Below, in pieces: positions 12,201 through 23,676 of a stretch of DNA of 64,000 bases. Source of the DNA: Chionis minor (lineage: Eukaryota > Chordata > Aves > Charadriiformes > Chionididae). The notes under the pieces are model-generated. The model had not been told where the DNA came from and did no database searches. It saw nothing but the letters and a program-made list of their open reading frames with translations. The number at the start of each line of letters is the position of its first letter. Position 1 is the stretch's first letter. The position numbers and the translations under genes are program-made. Location of the stretch: the NCBI GenBank assembly GCA_013398295.1, contig VZSF01001513.1, positions 1,059,232-1,123,231 of the forward strand, written 5' to 3'.

Positions 12201-15200
12201 GGCCTTCCTGTGGATGCCAGGAACAGCCAGCACTTTGTAAGACATTTTCCAGCTGTTTCTGCATACAGCCGAAGGGATCAGGTGAAAGATTAGCTGCATT
12301 TCCAAAAAGCTTTCCCCTCTACAGCCTGCATGTGTGCAGAGGGCAGCATCTGTGTACTCTGGGCACTCGGCTTTACTGCCTCCTGCTGCAGGAGTGCCTC
12401 TTACATGGTCAGAAACATGGGTATGGGCTCCAGCTACTTATTTCAGAGACCAAGGCTGAACTTGTAATTAAGTTCCTCAGAAATCTGCAGTTCTTTCTTT
12501 GCTTTGCTAGAAGTGCCATCAGATAGCAGAGGTGGCTTAAGGCAGGCCATCAGCAGAGAGATGCCAGCGCTGCCTAAGGCAGTGAAAGAGAAAGATAAGG
12601 ATTCGTGGGCTTTTGAGCCTCAAACCAGGACAGAGGTCATTATAGTCCTTTGTTGTTTCTGGACAACACAAACTAAAACTTCATCTGCTTCTTTGTCAGT
12701 GCAGTAATTTCTAGTGAATTCAAAGAGGGTTTGAGAGGGGTTAATAATTCATTTCAGTGGAAACTGGCTTCAAAAATTTCATCCTTTAATTTTCTATCTG
12801 TTACAGTAAAGCAGGTAACTCTTCCAGTGCAAAGCATCGGTACTGTCTCTGTTGGAGTCACAGTTTGCACACCTGCTTTTCAGCCCAATTGTCAATAAAG
12901 ACTGGAGCTGCTTCCCAGAGAAAACACCCCACCTTCATCAGGCTGTGACAGACTGGATGTTTCCAGAATTCACCGGGAGATTTTATGTAAGGGAAGAGCA
13001 GCAATGGCCAATCTCTCATTTTCTGTCACAGCCGCTGGGTGCACAGGCACGTGTACGTCCACAGGCTGAGTAACCTGCAGGGATGCTGTGGTTGCCCGGA
13101 ATAGAGGAACTATTTCATGTACCGCGTGATGAGTTTAAAGAAAGCAGTTTCAGTGCTGGTTCCCATGCACTGACACAATTGAGAGGTCTCAGCACAGCGT
13201 ACCGTACATCTATCAGGGATGTAAGCTAACGATAAGAGACCTACCATCCTTTGAAATGATATCCCACCCTTTTGTGGGAGCAGATCAGTATGAGTTTGAC
13301 TGCCGTGAAAGGGAGGCCTCTTCCCACTGTGGTGATACTCTTTTTAGAGTGTGTGACTTGTATTCACTTTCAAGGTCCTGCTAGTCAGCGTTAGGGAGTT
13401 GCAGTATCTGGGAAATAAGCTTAGAGAAACCTGTCCGAAGTGGTTTATGGTGCTGGTGGACCACTCCAGCCCTTGGTACCCTTCTCCCTCAAAGCCCCGT
13501 TTTTACAGAGCAAGAGAGGGAGCAGCACTGAGCTCATATCTGACAGCTGGGGAAGGTGCTGTTTGATCAGGTGTCCCATAGGTCAGCTCACTCCTGTCGA
13601 AGGCAAGGATTAATTCAGAGGGGTTTTGTGGCAGCCAGCCAGGGGGATGTGTTCTGGCAGTGGGTGAACCTGAAGCCTGTGCTCTCCTCCTGCCTCCTTT
13701 GGACACCAAGCAGTGGGTGGATGGTCCCTAGAGTTACCCAACTGAGGTTTCTCAGTCTGCAGGTCCAATGCACAAATAAATTGGAGCTAGCCGGTTGAAT
13801 CTAAACAGTCATTTTGTTTTGAAAGTTACGTTTTGTTTTTTCAGAGCTCAAAACAGCTCACCTCAAGGGATGGCGCTTGGCTAATCTGCATTGTCCTAAC
13901 AAAAGGGGTGTTTTAAGCTGCCAGGAATGCATTTACATTGGCTTTCAGCTTGCTGCATTGGATGCCTTTGCTTGGTGCAATTTTGGCATCATGTGGAATA
14001 AAGCAAGCAAATAGGAATGTAAACACACTTTTATATCCCAGGGCTCTGAACTGGTCTGGGAATGGGCGGTTCAGTTTAGGTTTTGGTCTTATATGGTTGA
14101 GCATGAATGGGAACCCAAGCAAAGCATGTTACCAGCCCTTTTGAGAGATTATTTGCTTTCATGATTTCTTTTTTCATCTCCACATTTAGCAGAAACTTCC
14201 TGGTGTAATGGAGGAGCTGGTAGGTCAGGAGCTAGGAGACGTGGACTTATTCCCAGCTCTCCTTCTCTCCTATTTGACTTGTGTTTTTGGACTATTTTGG
14301 TCTTTATTGCTCCCAGCGCCAGTGAGCTCTGATCTTGTTCGAGCTTTCTAGGTGTTCCAGCAATGCAAGTAAGAGCTAGTGAGGTGCAGCTATCCATCTG
14401 TGGGGACAAAGAAGCTGGGGAGGGAATTATTAGAGAAAGACGATGTTGCCAGAAGATTTCTGGCCTGTTTTGCAAACCAAAGAAGTTTAGTTTAAGACTT
14501 GCAAAGGCTTGTCTGAACCAGGTCTCATGAGAGCTTTTGGCTTGACCCATTTCTGGTTTGGAAACCAAACTGTTGTCTAGGGATCAGTATCCCACAGAAA
14601 TTTTGGGGCAGAGTCTCTTGGGCAACGAACTGTGTTTGGGTTCTGCTGGTAGAAAGGGAGAAAAACAGGTTGAAAGGGTTAGGGGGAGAGAGAAGTTGTG
14701 CTTGTCCTTGGGCCTGACCCTGGAAATGCTACATAACTGAGGGCTGAGGAGTCCAGAGAAGTATGGGAAGACCCAAGCTTCAGAAAGCCACATTGGCTTT
14801 GCTTCTGTCCTGGTGACTACTCTTAAAAATCTGGATGCACTCAGCAGCTCTTTCTACTGATGTTTTGGGGTGGGATGCCATGGGGAATCCCATAGCAGAA
14901 CACGACCTCCAGGGGCTCAGGCTGGAGCTGGGGTTTTTATGCTGATGTCAGCAGAGTCTGGGGTCCTACAAGGTCTCCCAGCTTCAGATACCACATCTGA
15001 AGCCCCCTCAGGATGGGGTACTGGGAAGACTTCTAAAATAAATCCAGCAGTCATCTTTCTTCTCCCTGTTGCCTCTCTAGGTAGGGAATGACTAGACCTT
15101 TTATCTGCTCGTCCTAGGAGAATTTGTACCTTCTGAAAAGCTCCTACACTCAGAATGAAGTTGGCCTCTCACTGCACCTCCCCTTCTTTTCATTTCCCCA

Positions 15201-16309
15201 TTGCTGAGATGCAGCAGACTTGGTCATTCCCGAAACAGTGACCGATTGTCTGGTTTGGCTGGTTCAGCTATTTGCTAAACATAATGCTCTTTCATCTTCG
15301 AGGAAATCGTCTGGACACCTCCACCAGAGTGGAGCTTGCTTTATGCTGCTGTTTCAATAGGCAAATAAAAGCAGCTATTTTCCCAGTTTAAACATAACCT
15401 GATTTCTCTAATGAATTAGAAATACTTGCGGGGAGGGGAAAGATTGGGTTTTACTGAAATTTTAAGAACTATAATCCTAAATTAACAAGCCAACTAGCTC
15501 TTTTCCTGCCTGGGAAAAGGAGTCCCCTCCTCCTCCAATATTTCCCTTCCCCCTAAGAAATATCCGCAGTGCTCACACTTCATCATTCTTGTCGGGACCT
15601 AATGGGCACCCACCAGGGCCCTCTCGCACTGTGTGCATGATGTACGGCTTTTCCCATTGCTCCCTGGCAAATCAGGGCACTTTGGCTGAGGTTCGAGATT
15701 TCTTTTCACTGGTAGCAGAGTAAAAATGTTAGAAAAAGAAACCCTCTTTTAGAGTTTCACCGTTGGGAGAGGAGGCAGTCACCTGTCTGCTCTCATCTGC
15801 TCAGGGTTTGGGGGGCTTTACAAGCCAGTGCCTTGCTCATTTTCCTCTCTTTCCTGAGATGACAGAAGGGAAAGTGTAGGCTTCTGGCTGTGCTTCAGCA
15901 GGCTGAGGTTTAGGAAAAAGACACAGCTCAGGACTGACTCTAGTCCAAAGCCTGGCTGGCTGGTGAGCAGCATTTGAGAATGAGCTTGTATTCCTGAGAA
16001 ATTAATACAGACACAAATAACCACCAGAACTACTGTGCAACTTTTATAATGTTGCAAACTATGCAATTCAACCTTCTTTTCTTATTGATTTCACCAAAAG
16101 AAAAGAGAACAAGGAGAAATACACCCCGACTTCTTCCTCTAGAGAATGAGTTAACTTCCTTGCATGCGGTTCCAGTGAAATTGAGAAGTCTGGCCGGCAA
16201 CTGGGTTCAACAGGAAAGCTGAGGACAAGCTTTTGTGCGAGTACTAATAGGTCCCTCTCCCGTGGCCCTGCCAGACCTGAGGAAACAAACAGCCCTTTTT
16301 GTTTTGCAG

Positions 16310-16453
16310 TTCATGACGAAGAACCCCAACATGCGGCTGGGCAGCCCTGGGCTGGGCGGCGAGAGCGCGATTCTGCGGCACCCCTACTTCAAAGATCTGG
16401 ACTGGGACCTGCTGAACCAGCGTCAGATGGAGCCACCATTCAGGCCCCGAATT
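16310..16453 (+). CDS. PRKCH: PRKCH exon (end of kinase domain, start of C-tail), internal
   Basis: This 48-codon exon runs from Phe-Met-Thr-Lys-Asn to Arg-Pro-Arg-Ile. It follows a GTTTTGCAG acceptor and precedes a GTATGT donor at 16454; both junctions are phase 0. It carries subdomain XI, with RLGS (residues 9-12), whose Arg pairs with the Glu of the upstream APE motif. HPYFKDLDWDLLNQRQMEPP then leads into the C-tail PxxP segment (EPPFRPRI). The pattern GGESAILRHPYF and LNQRQ-EPPFRP matches PKC eta, whereas PKC epsilon has a longer insert after RLG and a KPPFKP-type ending. The residues between RLGS and GGE differ from mammalian PKC eta but keep the length. No frameshift or stop is present. 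Confidence 0.97.
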
Positions 16454-17885
16454 GTATGTGGGAAGGAGGGGTGGGGGAAAGGGATCGGGTTTTTTTTTTT
16501 ATCTTTTATGCTCTATAAGCAGGTTTATTCCCGTGAGACAGGAAGGGAGGTGGAGGAAGGGCAATCCTGACATGAAAGCCCTGGCCCAAGAGCCAGGAGG
16601 TCTCTGGTCTTGGTTTGGCTGCTGGTTGGTGACCTGATGTACAGGTCGCTTTTCCCCTCCATGCTGGATTTTCAAAGGCAACTCAGCCAAAAGATGCAGG
16701 TTTGTAAAAGCAACTGAAGCAGATTAGTCACCTAACTACCCTTTGCCTTGCCCCAAATATAAAACAGGGTAAGTAATCCTCATTCTGACCACTCCACATA
16801 CTTCTTCACGACTGGGCTGTCTTTCTTTTGTCTCTGTGCAGCACCCAGCACAGTGTTCCCTGCTCAGACCACTGTCAGCTGAGTGGTTCAACTGGCAAAT
16901 AGGCTGCAGAGGACGTGGTGCTGCCCTTTTCCCAGCAGTGCTACACAGCCCTAAAGATGGTCTCTGTGGAGAGCCTTTCCAGGGTTGTCCCTACAGCTTC
17001 CTTGCCTTTGAAATTGTCACTTGGAGCGGCTTTGTCTGATGTGGTCACTCTGCAAACTCATAGTGGCAGTGGTCAACTCAGTCATGCTGCATGAAGCTCA
17101 CTGGGTGCAGGATCAGGCGCTCGGAGGATCTGTGGCAGCTCAAGATCAAGCTCTTGAGTTGTTTCTTGACCTGAATCAAAGGCTAAGGGAGCATCCTCAG
17201 TCTGCCATGAGCTGGACAGGATCTGGGAACGTTAGACTTCAGTGTCAATAAAACATCTTGTTCTGGATGCAGGAAAAACACACACCTTGTCAAAATGTGC
17301 CACAAACCCCGTTTGTGTGTGTGTGTATTGTAAACAGTCCCACTCTGTGGTGCGCAGCGAGGAATCCAGCACCTGGAGGCAAGCCATTTGTCTTCCCACT
17401 GCCCAGTAATTCATTATTGTGCAAGTTTAATGGCTCCCACATGGAGGAGCGTATCCCACCAAAAACCCAGCTGAGACACTCTGCAGATAAGGAGAACTGT
17501 GTGGAGTCAGCTAATCAGAAACACGGCTGATGACTGCTTCAGATGGCTGGGTCTGTGCTGACACTTGAGGAAAGGAACTGATTTATATGCCCTGCCCTGC
17601 CGTGTCCAGGCAGGCAACCCGTCAGAGGGGGTGTCACTTAAATCAGAGAGGGATTTGCCTGCCAGGAGCCTACGGAGGCTCCAAAAGTGTTTACAGTGTA
17701 AGAGGGTCTGTGGGGGTACTCAATTGCTCCTAGTCCACCACCAGAAAAAGCTTTCAGTACGATCAGCCTGGATTATGGAGGTGATAGTTCATTGCATTCA
17801 AGACTAGACTGAAGATGCAGAGCAAGCATCATGCAGATGATACACATTGCTGACATCTCTTTCCTTTGTCTTTACACTTTGACAG
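16454..17885 (+). other. PRKCH: PRKCH last intron (1.4 kb)
   Basis: GTATGT donor at 16454 and TTTGACAG acceptor ending at 17885 define this intron. A T-rich run lies just after the donor (about 16490-16501), and a short GT run occurs near 17313-17326. Nothing else was recognised. Confidence 0.93.
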
Positions 17886-18032
17886 AAATCCAAAGATGAC
17901 GTGAGCAACTTTGATCCCGATTTTATAAAAGAGGAGCCCATTCTGACTCCCATAGAAGAAGGAATTCTTCCAATGATAAACCAAGATGAATTTAGAAACT
18001 TTTCATTTACAAGCCCAGAGCTGCAGCAATAG
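17886..18032 (+). CDS. PRKCH: PRKCH terminal coding exon (AGC C-terminal tail and stop)
   Basis: The last coding exon has 48 codons plus a TAG stop at 18030-18032, entered in phase 0 after TTTGACAG. It encodes the regulatory C-tail of an AGC kinase. NFDPDF (residues 8-13) is the NFD motif that reaches the ATP site. ILTPIEEG (19-26) holds the turn-motif Thr before Pro. FRNFSF (36-41) is the hydrophobic motif with its phospho-acceptor Ser. In PKCs the turn and hydrophobic motifs are phosphorylated during maturation to stabilise the kinase. The ending SPELQQ closely resembles mammalian PKC eta and rules out PKC epsilon, whose hydrophobic motif and last residues differ. The motif reads FSF here where mammals have FSY. 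The frame is intact. Confidence 0.97.
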   Translation, partial: KSKDDVSNFDPDFIKEEPILTPIEEGILPMINQDEFRNFSFTSPELQQ

Positions 18033-18255
18033 CTACGGCTCTGGGGGAGGGCTCCTGAGAGGACTGGGGGGAAACGAAATGAAAACCAAGTTTACCAGAA
18101 ATTTCATTCTCAAGGAGTAACAATGCACTGACTTTACACGATACAGCAGCACCACAGTCAACCTTACCTTAATGTGAAATTGAAACCTTCCTGTGTTTGT
18201 AGGATTTATGCAGCTCTTGGATCAAATATTGTCAGGGGTGGAACAAAAATGATAT

Positions 18256-18263
18256 TGTAAATA
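18256..18263 (+). promoter_or_regulatory. Pumilio response element in 3' UTR
   Basis: TGTAAATA is an exact match to the PUF-family recognition consensus UGUANAUA and lies 224 bases after the PRKCH stop. PUM proteins bound to such sites usually lower mRNA stability or translation. An 8-mer can occur by chance, so binding is unproven. Confidence 0.45.
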
Positions 18264-18876
18264 GCTGATGCAGACAGAGAATTGAATGCTGAGCTAGTTG
18301 GCTCAGCCTGAATGTCACCACTTGCAGTGGATTCGAGGAGTCGGCGTGAGCGTGAAACAAGCGTCTTGCAGCTCTGAGCCAAACAGACTTGTTACAATTC
18401 TGATTGTTTGCAAGACTATTTTAAGGAGTCCCAGCACTATCCAGCATTCTGGAGCTGTGATCCAGCATCCCATGGCCTGACTGAACCAGATAATCCTACT
18501 GACTTTACCTGTTTCTGCAGTATTTATTTCTTTCTGAAGGACAAACGGCTCTCTTTGCCACTGTTTGGGATTCCATGTGAAATATTTCATTGTGCTGACT
18601 AGCAGAAGGAAAAATACAAATGCCCTGTGCCCCACGCAGATTCTTCCAAATCAAAGGGAAGTAATGTGCTTGTAGTGTTTTACTGTTTGTGCGATATGAA
18701 AAGTTTTAGTGTTTGCATTCTGTGAAATGCCTTTTTACATCATGCATCTTCAATGCTCCTTTCTTTGCCTCCCAGCTGTTTTCAACTATAATGTAACTTG
18801 TAAAACCTTACTGTTTATTTAGGCCCATTCTATTTAATTATGCTATACAGAGCCCCTTTTGTGGGTTTAGTGCCTC

Positions 18877-18882
18877 ATTAAA
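18877..18882 (+). other. Probable polyadenylation signal ATTAAA
   Basis: ATTAAA is the commonest variant hexamer. It is followed within 15-25 bases by a G/T-containing segment (GTGGTAGTG, about 18896-18904). No AATAAA precedes it between the stop codon and this point, so it is the best candidate for the PRKCH transcript end. Confidence 0.6.
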
Positions 18883-18900
18883 ATTTTGATCCGAAGTGGT

Positions 18901-20794
18901 AGTGCTTAAATTATTTGTAGCATTATTGCAATGGGAGCCGCAGAGCTGGCCAACTGCTTGAAAGCAGAGTTGTCGACCAACAGGTGACACAAAAGGACAA
19001 CTTGTTCCCATGAGAACGATAAACCTTATCTAAGAAACAGGGTCGCTTGGTTTGGTTTAGATTTAAGGACTTCTTACTCACAGGTCGCTTCTTATCAATT
19101 GCAGCCTCAAGCCTCTGCCACGGGCAGACCCAGACAATTTTTCACTGCAGTTTATGGAAACCAGATGCTCTAGGAGATGATTCTGTGCTGTCCCTGCTCT
19201 TCTGGAAGTTGGATGATTTTTCTGTAGCTCCATGGCACACCTTTGCACTCCCTGCTTGGCCTGAAACTGTATGTCGGGTTTATAGCCTCTTCCTTGGGCA
19301 GCTATGAATTACTGGAGAAGGTGAAGGATTTCTAACCTCTTGCAAAACGGAGCATGTTTATATAGTGCTAGTCACATGCTTTAACTTGAGAGAAGGGTGA
19401 GGTGCAGCAGAGAGGGACACTTCAGCACAGACCTTGCATCACTGCAGCTGTGGAGGTGGTGTAGAGGAGCATGAGCTTTGCCAAGTAAATTACACAGGTA
19501 CAACCCCTGTTCCAGCACAGACCCACCAGTATGTAGGTGCTCACCTGCTGTGAGACTGAGTTAGAAATAAGAAATCAAAGCTGAGATCTACATACAGGTG
19601 ACACCCCTTCCCACCCAAGCCCTCTCTACTTGACTGAGTCCCTTTTAGCTCTACCTCTAAACCATCTTGCTGAACTATTTGCTGGGTGGGGCTCAGGTTC
19701 AGTTAGCCTTGGACTCCTCTTGCCGTTGTGCTTGTGTGTTACAAGAGTTCTCCCTCTTTCTTTCATGCATCTCATCTTTGATGAAAGCACAGCTTCATCC
19801 TCTTGTTTCCCCTCCCTTCCATTGGCATCTTCTGGCCATGTTGTAGCCAGCCAGCATCTCAACTCTTTGCTGATCTATAGACACCCAACTTCTTCAAAGA
19901 GGGGCAAGAGAGGAGGAAAGACAGGTTGTATAATATAAGTGGGAGAAGGAAGAGCGGATATCCAGAAAAATGATTCCAGAACCAGTCATGCAGGCTAACT
20001 TGAATTGCTTTCCCATATAGGAAGAAACGGTACAGGATTGGTTGCATTTGCATGAGGGGGCCACTCTGGCATCTTATTCACGTGTGAATTAAGTGTAGTG
20101 TTCACCTGTCTGGTGCAGACATGACCCTAGGCAACTCCTCACTCAGTTTCCCAGCATTATGACTGTAGCAGCGCTTACTTGGCAAGAGGTAAGTGCAGCT
20201 AAGCTGGCCACCGAGAGTGGGAGCACCAAAACTTTCTATGAATTTTGTGTTGACAGCTTTTTGACTCTCCCACCGTTGAGGATTATGAACGACCTCTCCT
20301 TCCCTGGAGATCAGTGCAGGAGAACTGTAAGCAATACATTTTTTTGCTAGCATGTTGGTGTCATCCCAGGATTTCATTGGTTGCGTTATTCCTTGGGCCT
20401 GGAGACCTTCTGGACTGATTCCTGCTGGAAGAGCTAATGCCATAGCACTGCCTTCAGCCTCAAAATGCGATCCGATCTCCACGGCCACAGGGTCCAAGCA
20501 CCTTTGCTTACACCACTGACAGTATGAAGAATGTGCAGTAATCACCTTTGGAGACTTTTATTGGTGCTGCAGTACCCACCAATCTGTGTCCTGAAAGCTT
20601 AAGGAATGGAAACTAAGACACCTCTGTAGGTGATCTATTAGGATTTTCATGAACTGTAAATCGGAAAGCTTGTAGATCACTGAAAGATATAAAATGATGT
20701 CTAAGGACACCCAGGGGAGCAGGAAAAGCTTCTGTCCTGGCCAGCCAGTACCTGCTTTGGCTCAGGGCTTGTTGGCTTGATAGGGCAGGCATCA
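18901..20794. other. Intergenic sequence downstream of PRKCH
   Basis: Unique sequence between the putative PRKCH cleavage site and the antisense CR1 copy. Open frames up to 147 codons show no recognisable domain. I see no RNA gene, island or repeat here. Confidence 0.6.
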
Positions 20795-21991
20795 AATCAT
20801 AGAATACCAGGTTGGAAAGGGCCTCAAGGATCATGTTAGTCCAACCTTTCTTGGCAAAAGCACAGTCTAGACAAGATGGCCCAGCACCCTGTCCAGCTGA
20901 ATCTTAAAAGTCTCAGTGGTGGGGAATCCACCACTTCCCCGGGGAGATTATTCCAAGGGCTGATTGGTTCTCATTGTGAAAAATTTTCCTCTTGTGTCCA
21001 ATTGGAATCTCACTAAGAGTAACTTGTACCCATTACCCCTCCTCTTTTCCTTGTGACTCCTTGTAAAAAGGGAGTTTCCATCTTCTCTGTAGCCACACTT
21101 CAAATACTGGAACATGGTGATAAGGTCTCCCTTAAGCCTTCTTTTCTCAAGGCTGAACAAACCCAGTCCTCTCGGCCTCTTCTTACACGGCAGGCTTCCC
21201 AGTCCTTTGATCATCTTTGTGGCCCTTCTCTGGACCCTCTCCAGCCTGTCTGCTTCTTTTTTGTATAGCAGGGGCCGAAACTGAACATGGTATTCCAGGT
21301 GTGGCCTGACAAGTGCTGAGTAGAGTGGGATAATGACTTCTTTATCTCTGATGATGCTCTTGTTGATGCAAGCTAGCATCCTGATGCACCCAGCAACCCA
21401 GCTTTCTTTGACTGAGCAGCATACTTTTCGCTCATATTGAGCTTGCTGTCCACCAGGAGCCCCGGGTCCCTTTCCACACAGCTGCTCCCCAGCTGGGTAG
21501 ATCCCAGCCTGTGCTGCACTCCTGGATTGTGTTTTCCCAGGTGCAAGACCTTACACTTCGTAAAGTTCTTGTTAGTCCCCTCTTCTAACCTATCTAGGTC
21601 TTCCTGCAAGGTGGGTCTCCCTTCTGAAGGTCCCACTTCCCTTCTCAGTTTGGTATCATCAGCAAACTTCATCAGGGTGCACTTGATTCCACAATCCAGA
21701 TCACTTATGAAGATATTAAACAGCGTTGGACCAAATATCGATCCCTGGGGGACCCCACTTGTGACAGGCTGCCAGTTTGAACAGGAGCTATTTACCACCA
21801 TCCTCTGCGTGCGGTCTGTCAGCCACTTCCCCACCCACCACTCAGACCACTTTTCCAGACGCATCAGTTTCTCTAGGAAGCTGTGGGAAACCATACCGAA
21901 AGCCATGGAGAAATCCAGGTAGACAATGCCCACCGCTCACCCCACATCAACCGAGCAGGTTACTTTGTCGTAGAAGGCAATCAGGTTTGTT
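20795..21991 (-). mobile_element. CR1 non-LTR retrotransposon, 5'-truncated and decayed
   Basis: Read on the minus strand, the element encodes the C-terminal half of a CR1 reverse transcriptase and then the 3' tail. Visible RT motifs are IVYLDFSMAF, VPQGSIFGPTLFNIFISDLD and FADDTKL, with catalytic Asp-Asp present. They are followed by the CR1 thumb/C-terminal region (PLYSALVRPHLEY, LERVQRRATKMIKGL, LFSLEKRRLKGDL). The copy is dead. There is a stop in the Asp-Val-Gly-stop segment near 21935, a frame change between the two coding blocks near 21375, and a further single-base loss near 20910. Its 3' end has the CR1 signature (on the + strand, ATAGAATACCAGGTTGGAAA at about 20800). The 5' break is near 21991, where similarity to the RT region stops. 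About 1.2 kb remain. Truncated copies of this kind are typical of bird genomes. Confidence 0.95.
20948..21933 (-). pseudogene. CR1 reverse transcriptase remnant
   Basis: Two minus-strand open blocks cover this remnant. The block at 21373-21933 carries palm motifs including FADDTKL. The block at 20948-21379 carries the thumb and C-terminal region. They are offset by a frameshift near 21375, and the second ends at a TAA where a related element would read through into the last codons. The N-terminal endonuclease and early RT motifs are absent because of 5' truncation. It cannot make an active protein. Confidence 0.9.
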
Positions 21992-22464
21992 GAATAGCAA
22001 AGCGAGATTCTTCCCCGGCTTCACTTTTCATTGGTTTCAGGTGGCCTCAGGGTCACTCCACCCTACCACCACCCTTCCTAGTGTGTGTAGACCCGTGTTT
22101 GGACTAGAAGCCTGATTTTCTGCTATAATTTCCTTGATTTTCACAATTTCACCTGGATGTTGCTTCATAGTTTAGGGCAGCTCTTCCCCTCCATTGCCTG
22201 CCTGGAACGTACATGTCTACATAATGATTTCAGCCGCTCGAGTCAGCAGATCTTGAGTCAGCCACATTTGGCCAAGATCCCTGAACTTTGCCATGCTTTT
22301 TATGAGGCACTGCCATTTCAATCATGTTACCTCCAGACTCTGTTGGCAGCATGGATGAAGATCAACTCATTAAAAAGTATCTGTGCAATCTCTTTGCTTT
22401 TGAAAAAACTGAATTAGTGTTTACATTACCATTCAATATGTAAAGAAATATTGATTTTATTTTT

Positions 22465-22505
22465 TTAAAAAAAAAACAAAGCAGGGATACAAAAAAAAAG
22501 AAAGT
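22465..22505. repeat. A-rich low-complexity tract
   Basis: T-run followed by two A-runs separated by a short GC-containing spacer. No retrocopy body was recognised next to it. Confidence 0.75.
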
Positions 22506-23642
22506 TTTTCCATGAGCTAGCCTGCCAGCTCTTTTGGCTTCATTGCTTGCCTGAGTGGATGCAAGATGGTTTGAGTCTATTAATTTGGTCCTGGCTTTAG
22601 GAGTATATTAAGCTGGCAGCCACGGGTTTGTAAGGTTTAAAGCATAAAATGCTTGTATTTGCTCCAGTGTGAAAACTGGCAATAGAGCAAATTATAATTA
22701 GTTCCCTTTGCACTGCTTTTAGTGCTTGCATGAAAAGGGAAGGTCCCTTTGATGTCTCTAAATTTGTGTTCTGTGCAATCCTTTAATTTTCAAAGAGGTT
22801 CATGAAATTTAGCTATAAAATTCAGTGGCCTACATCTCATTCAAGGCCTTTGAAAGTTGAGGGTAAGAAGCAGATGGTCTAGAATGAATAGATGAAAATC
22901 ATCTCGCATCTACTCAGGCTGGCTGTGCTGCCAAAGACATAATTTTTAATACCACTGTTTGATAGGCAATGAAAAAAAAATCTCACAGATTCCAAGTGCC
23001 TAAGGGATTTTAATGTAAAAAATGCAATTCTAACTGCTGGATGAAGATGCTTTGAATGTATTCTCAAAGACTGGCACAGGTTCCTTGCTCCTTGTGAAGT
23101 CCTAAATGGTTTGCAATAGTATTTTCCCTTGAAGCTGCATGCTGCTCCTGCAGAAGTTGCTGTTTCTCCAGTTGGATATGAGAGGGGCCCCAGTGGCTGT
23201 GGTATGAGGACTTGATTAGTAATGCCCAGAGCCAGAAGAAATGAAGAGGAAAACGTGTCTGGGATCATCTGCTCTGTCCCTTGGCCAGAAAGTAAAGAGC
23301 TGTTTGCTGCTGCCTGCTCTCTGTTCGTTTGCTCAGCTGTTCAAGTGTGTAGTCAGGAGGTTTCTGCTTCTCCCCAAGGAGACCATTTCACAGCTTTTAC
23401 AACTCTTGCTGTTAAGTAAATTTCCTGATACTTGGAAATGACGTGAATGAGATGAAAATCTGTCTTATCATGCCATTAGGATTCTCATTGGAGGCTGCAA
23501 GTCAGGGTTTGTATTACTAAATATATACAGGGCTGCCAAACCAAAGCATTCAGAAATGATGAGTCAGGTTGCCTGAAAATGATGGCTCACTCAGAAATCA
23601 AGAGCTTTCCAAAAGAATAAATGTCAAAGTCTTTTTCTTTTG

Positions 23643-23676
23643 GGTTTTTTGTTGTTGTTGTTTTGGGGTTTTTTTA
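23643..23676. repeat. GTT triplet / T-rich low-complexity tract
   Basis: Four GTT units embedded in T-runs. A simple repeat with no further features. Confidence 0.75.

Larger units (their letters stand above)
850..16309 (+). other. PRKCH: PRKCH large intron (15.5 kb)
   Basis: This intron separates two phase-0 PRKCH exons. It opens with GTGAGT and closes with a pyrimidine-rich tract and GCAG. No alternative exon encoding kinase sequence was recognised. Its contents, listed separately, are a local tandem duplication (5467-5564), a GT-rich microsatellite (5321-5340), a long A-rich tract (10071-10136), a conserved-looking noncoding block (10140-10520) and a probable CR1/L3-like scrap (12143-12200). 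The rest is moderately AT-rich unique sequence in which I see no gene or RNA. Open frames up to about 146 codons occur, but none resembles a known protein. Confidence 0.9.
18033..18900 (+). other. PRKCH: PRKCH 3' UTR (approximate end)
   Basis: The sequence after the stop codon has no in-frame continuation. It runs through AU-rich segments to an ATTAAA signal at 18877-18882, with cleavage expected 10-30 bases later. Visible elements are a perfect Pumilio-type TGTAAATA at 18256-18263 and AUUUA pentamers at 18522-18526 and 18817-18821. The 3' boundary is inferred from the signal only; a longer isoform using a downstream site is possible. Confidence 0.65.

Noticed and set aside
16452..16637. Open frame across the PRKCH exon/intron border
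   Set aside because: It is in a different frame from the kinase and mostly intronic.
661..18032. Assignment of the kinase exons to PRKCE instead of PRKCH
   Set aside because: The C-tail has the PKC eta pattern (EPPFRPRI, NFDPDF, SPELQ ending). PKC epsilon has a longer RLG insert and a different ending.
20948..21933. CR1 frames as a functional host gene or active element
   Set aside because: Frameshifts, an in-frame stop and 5' truncation make it non-functional.
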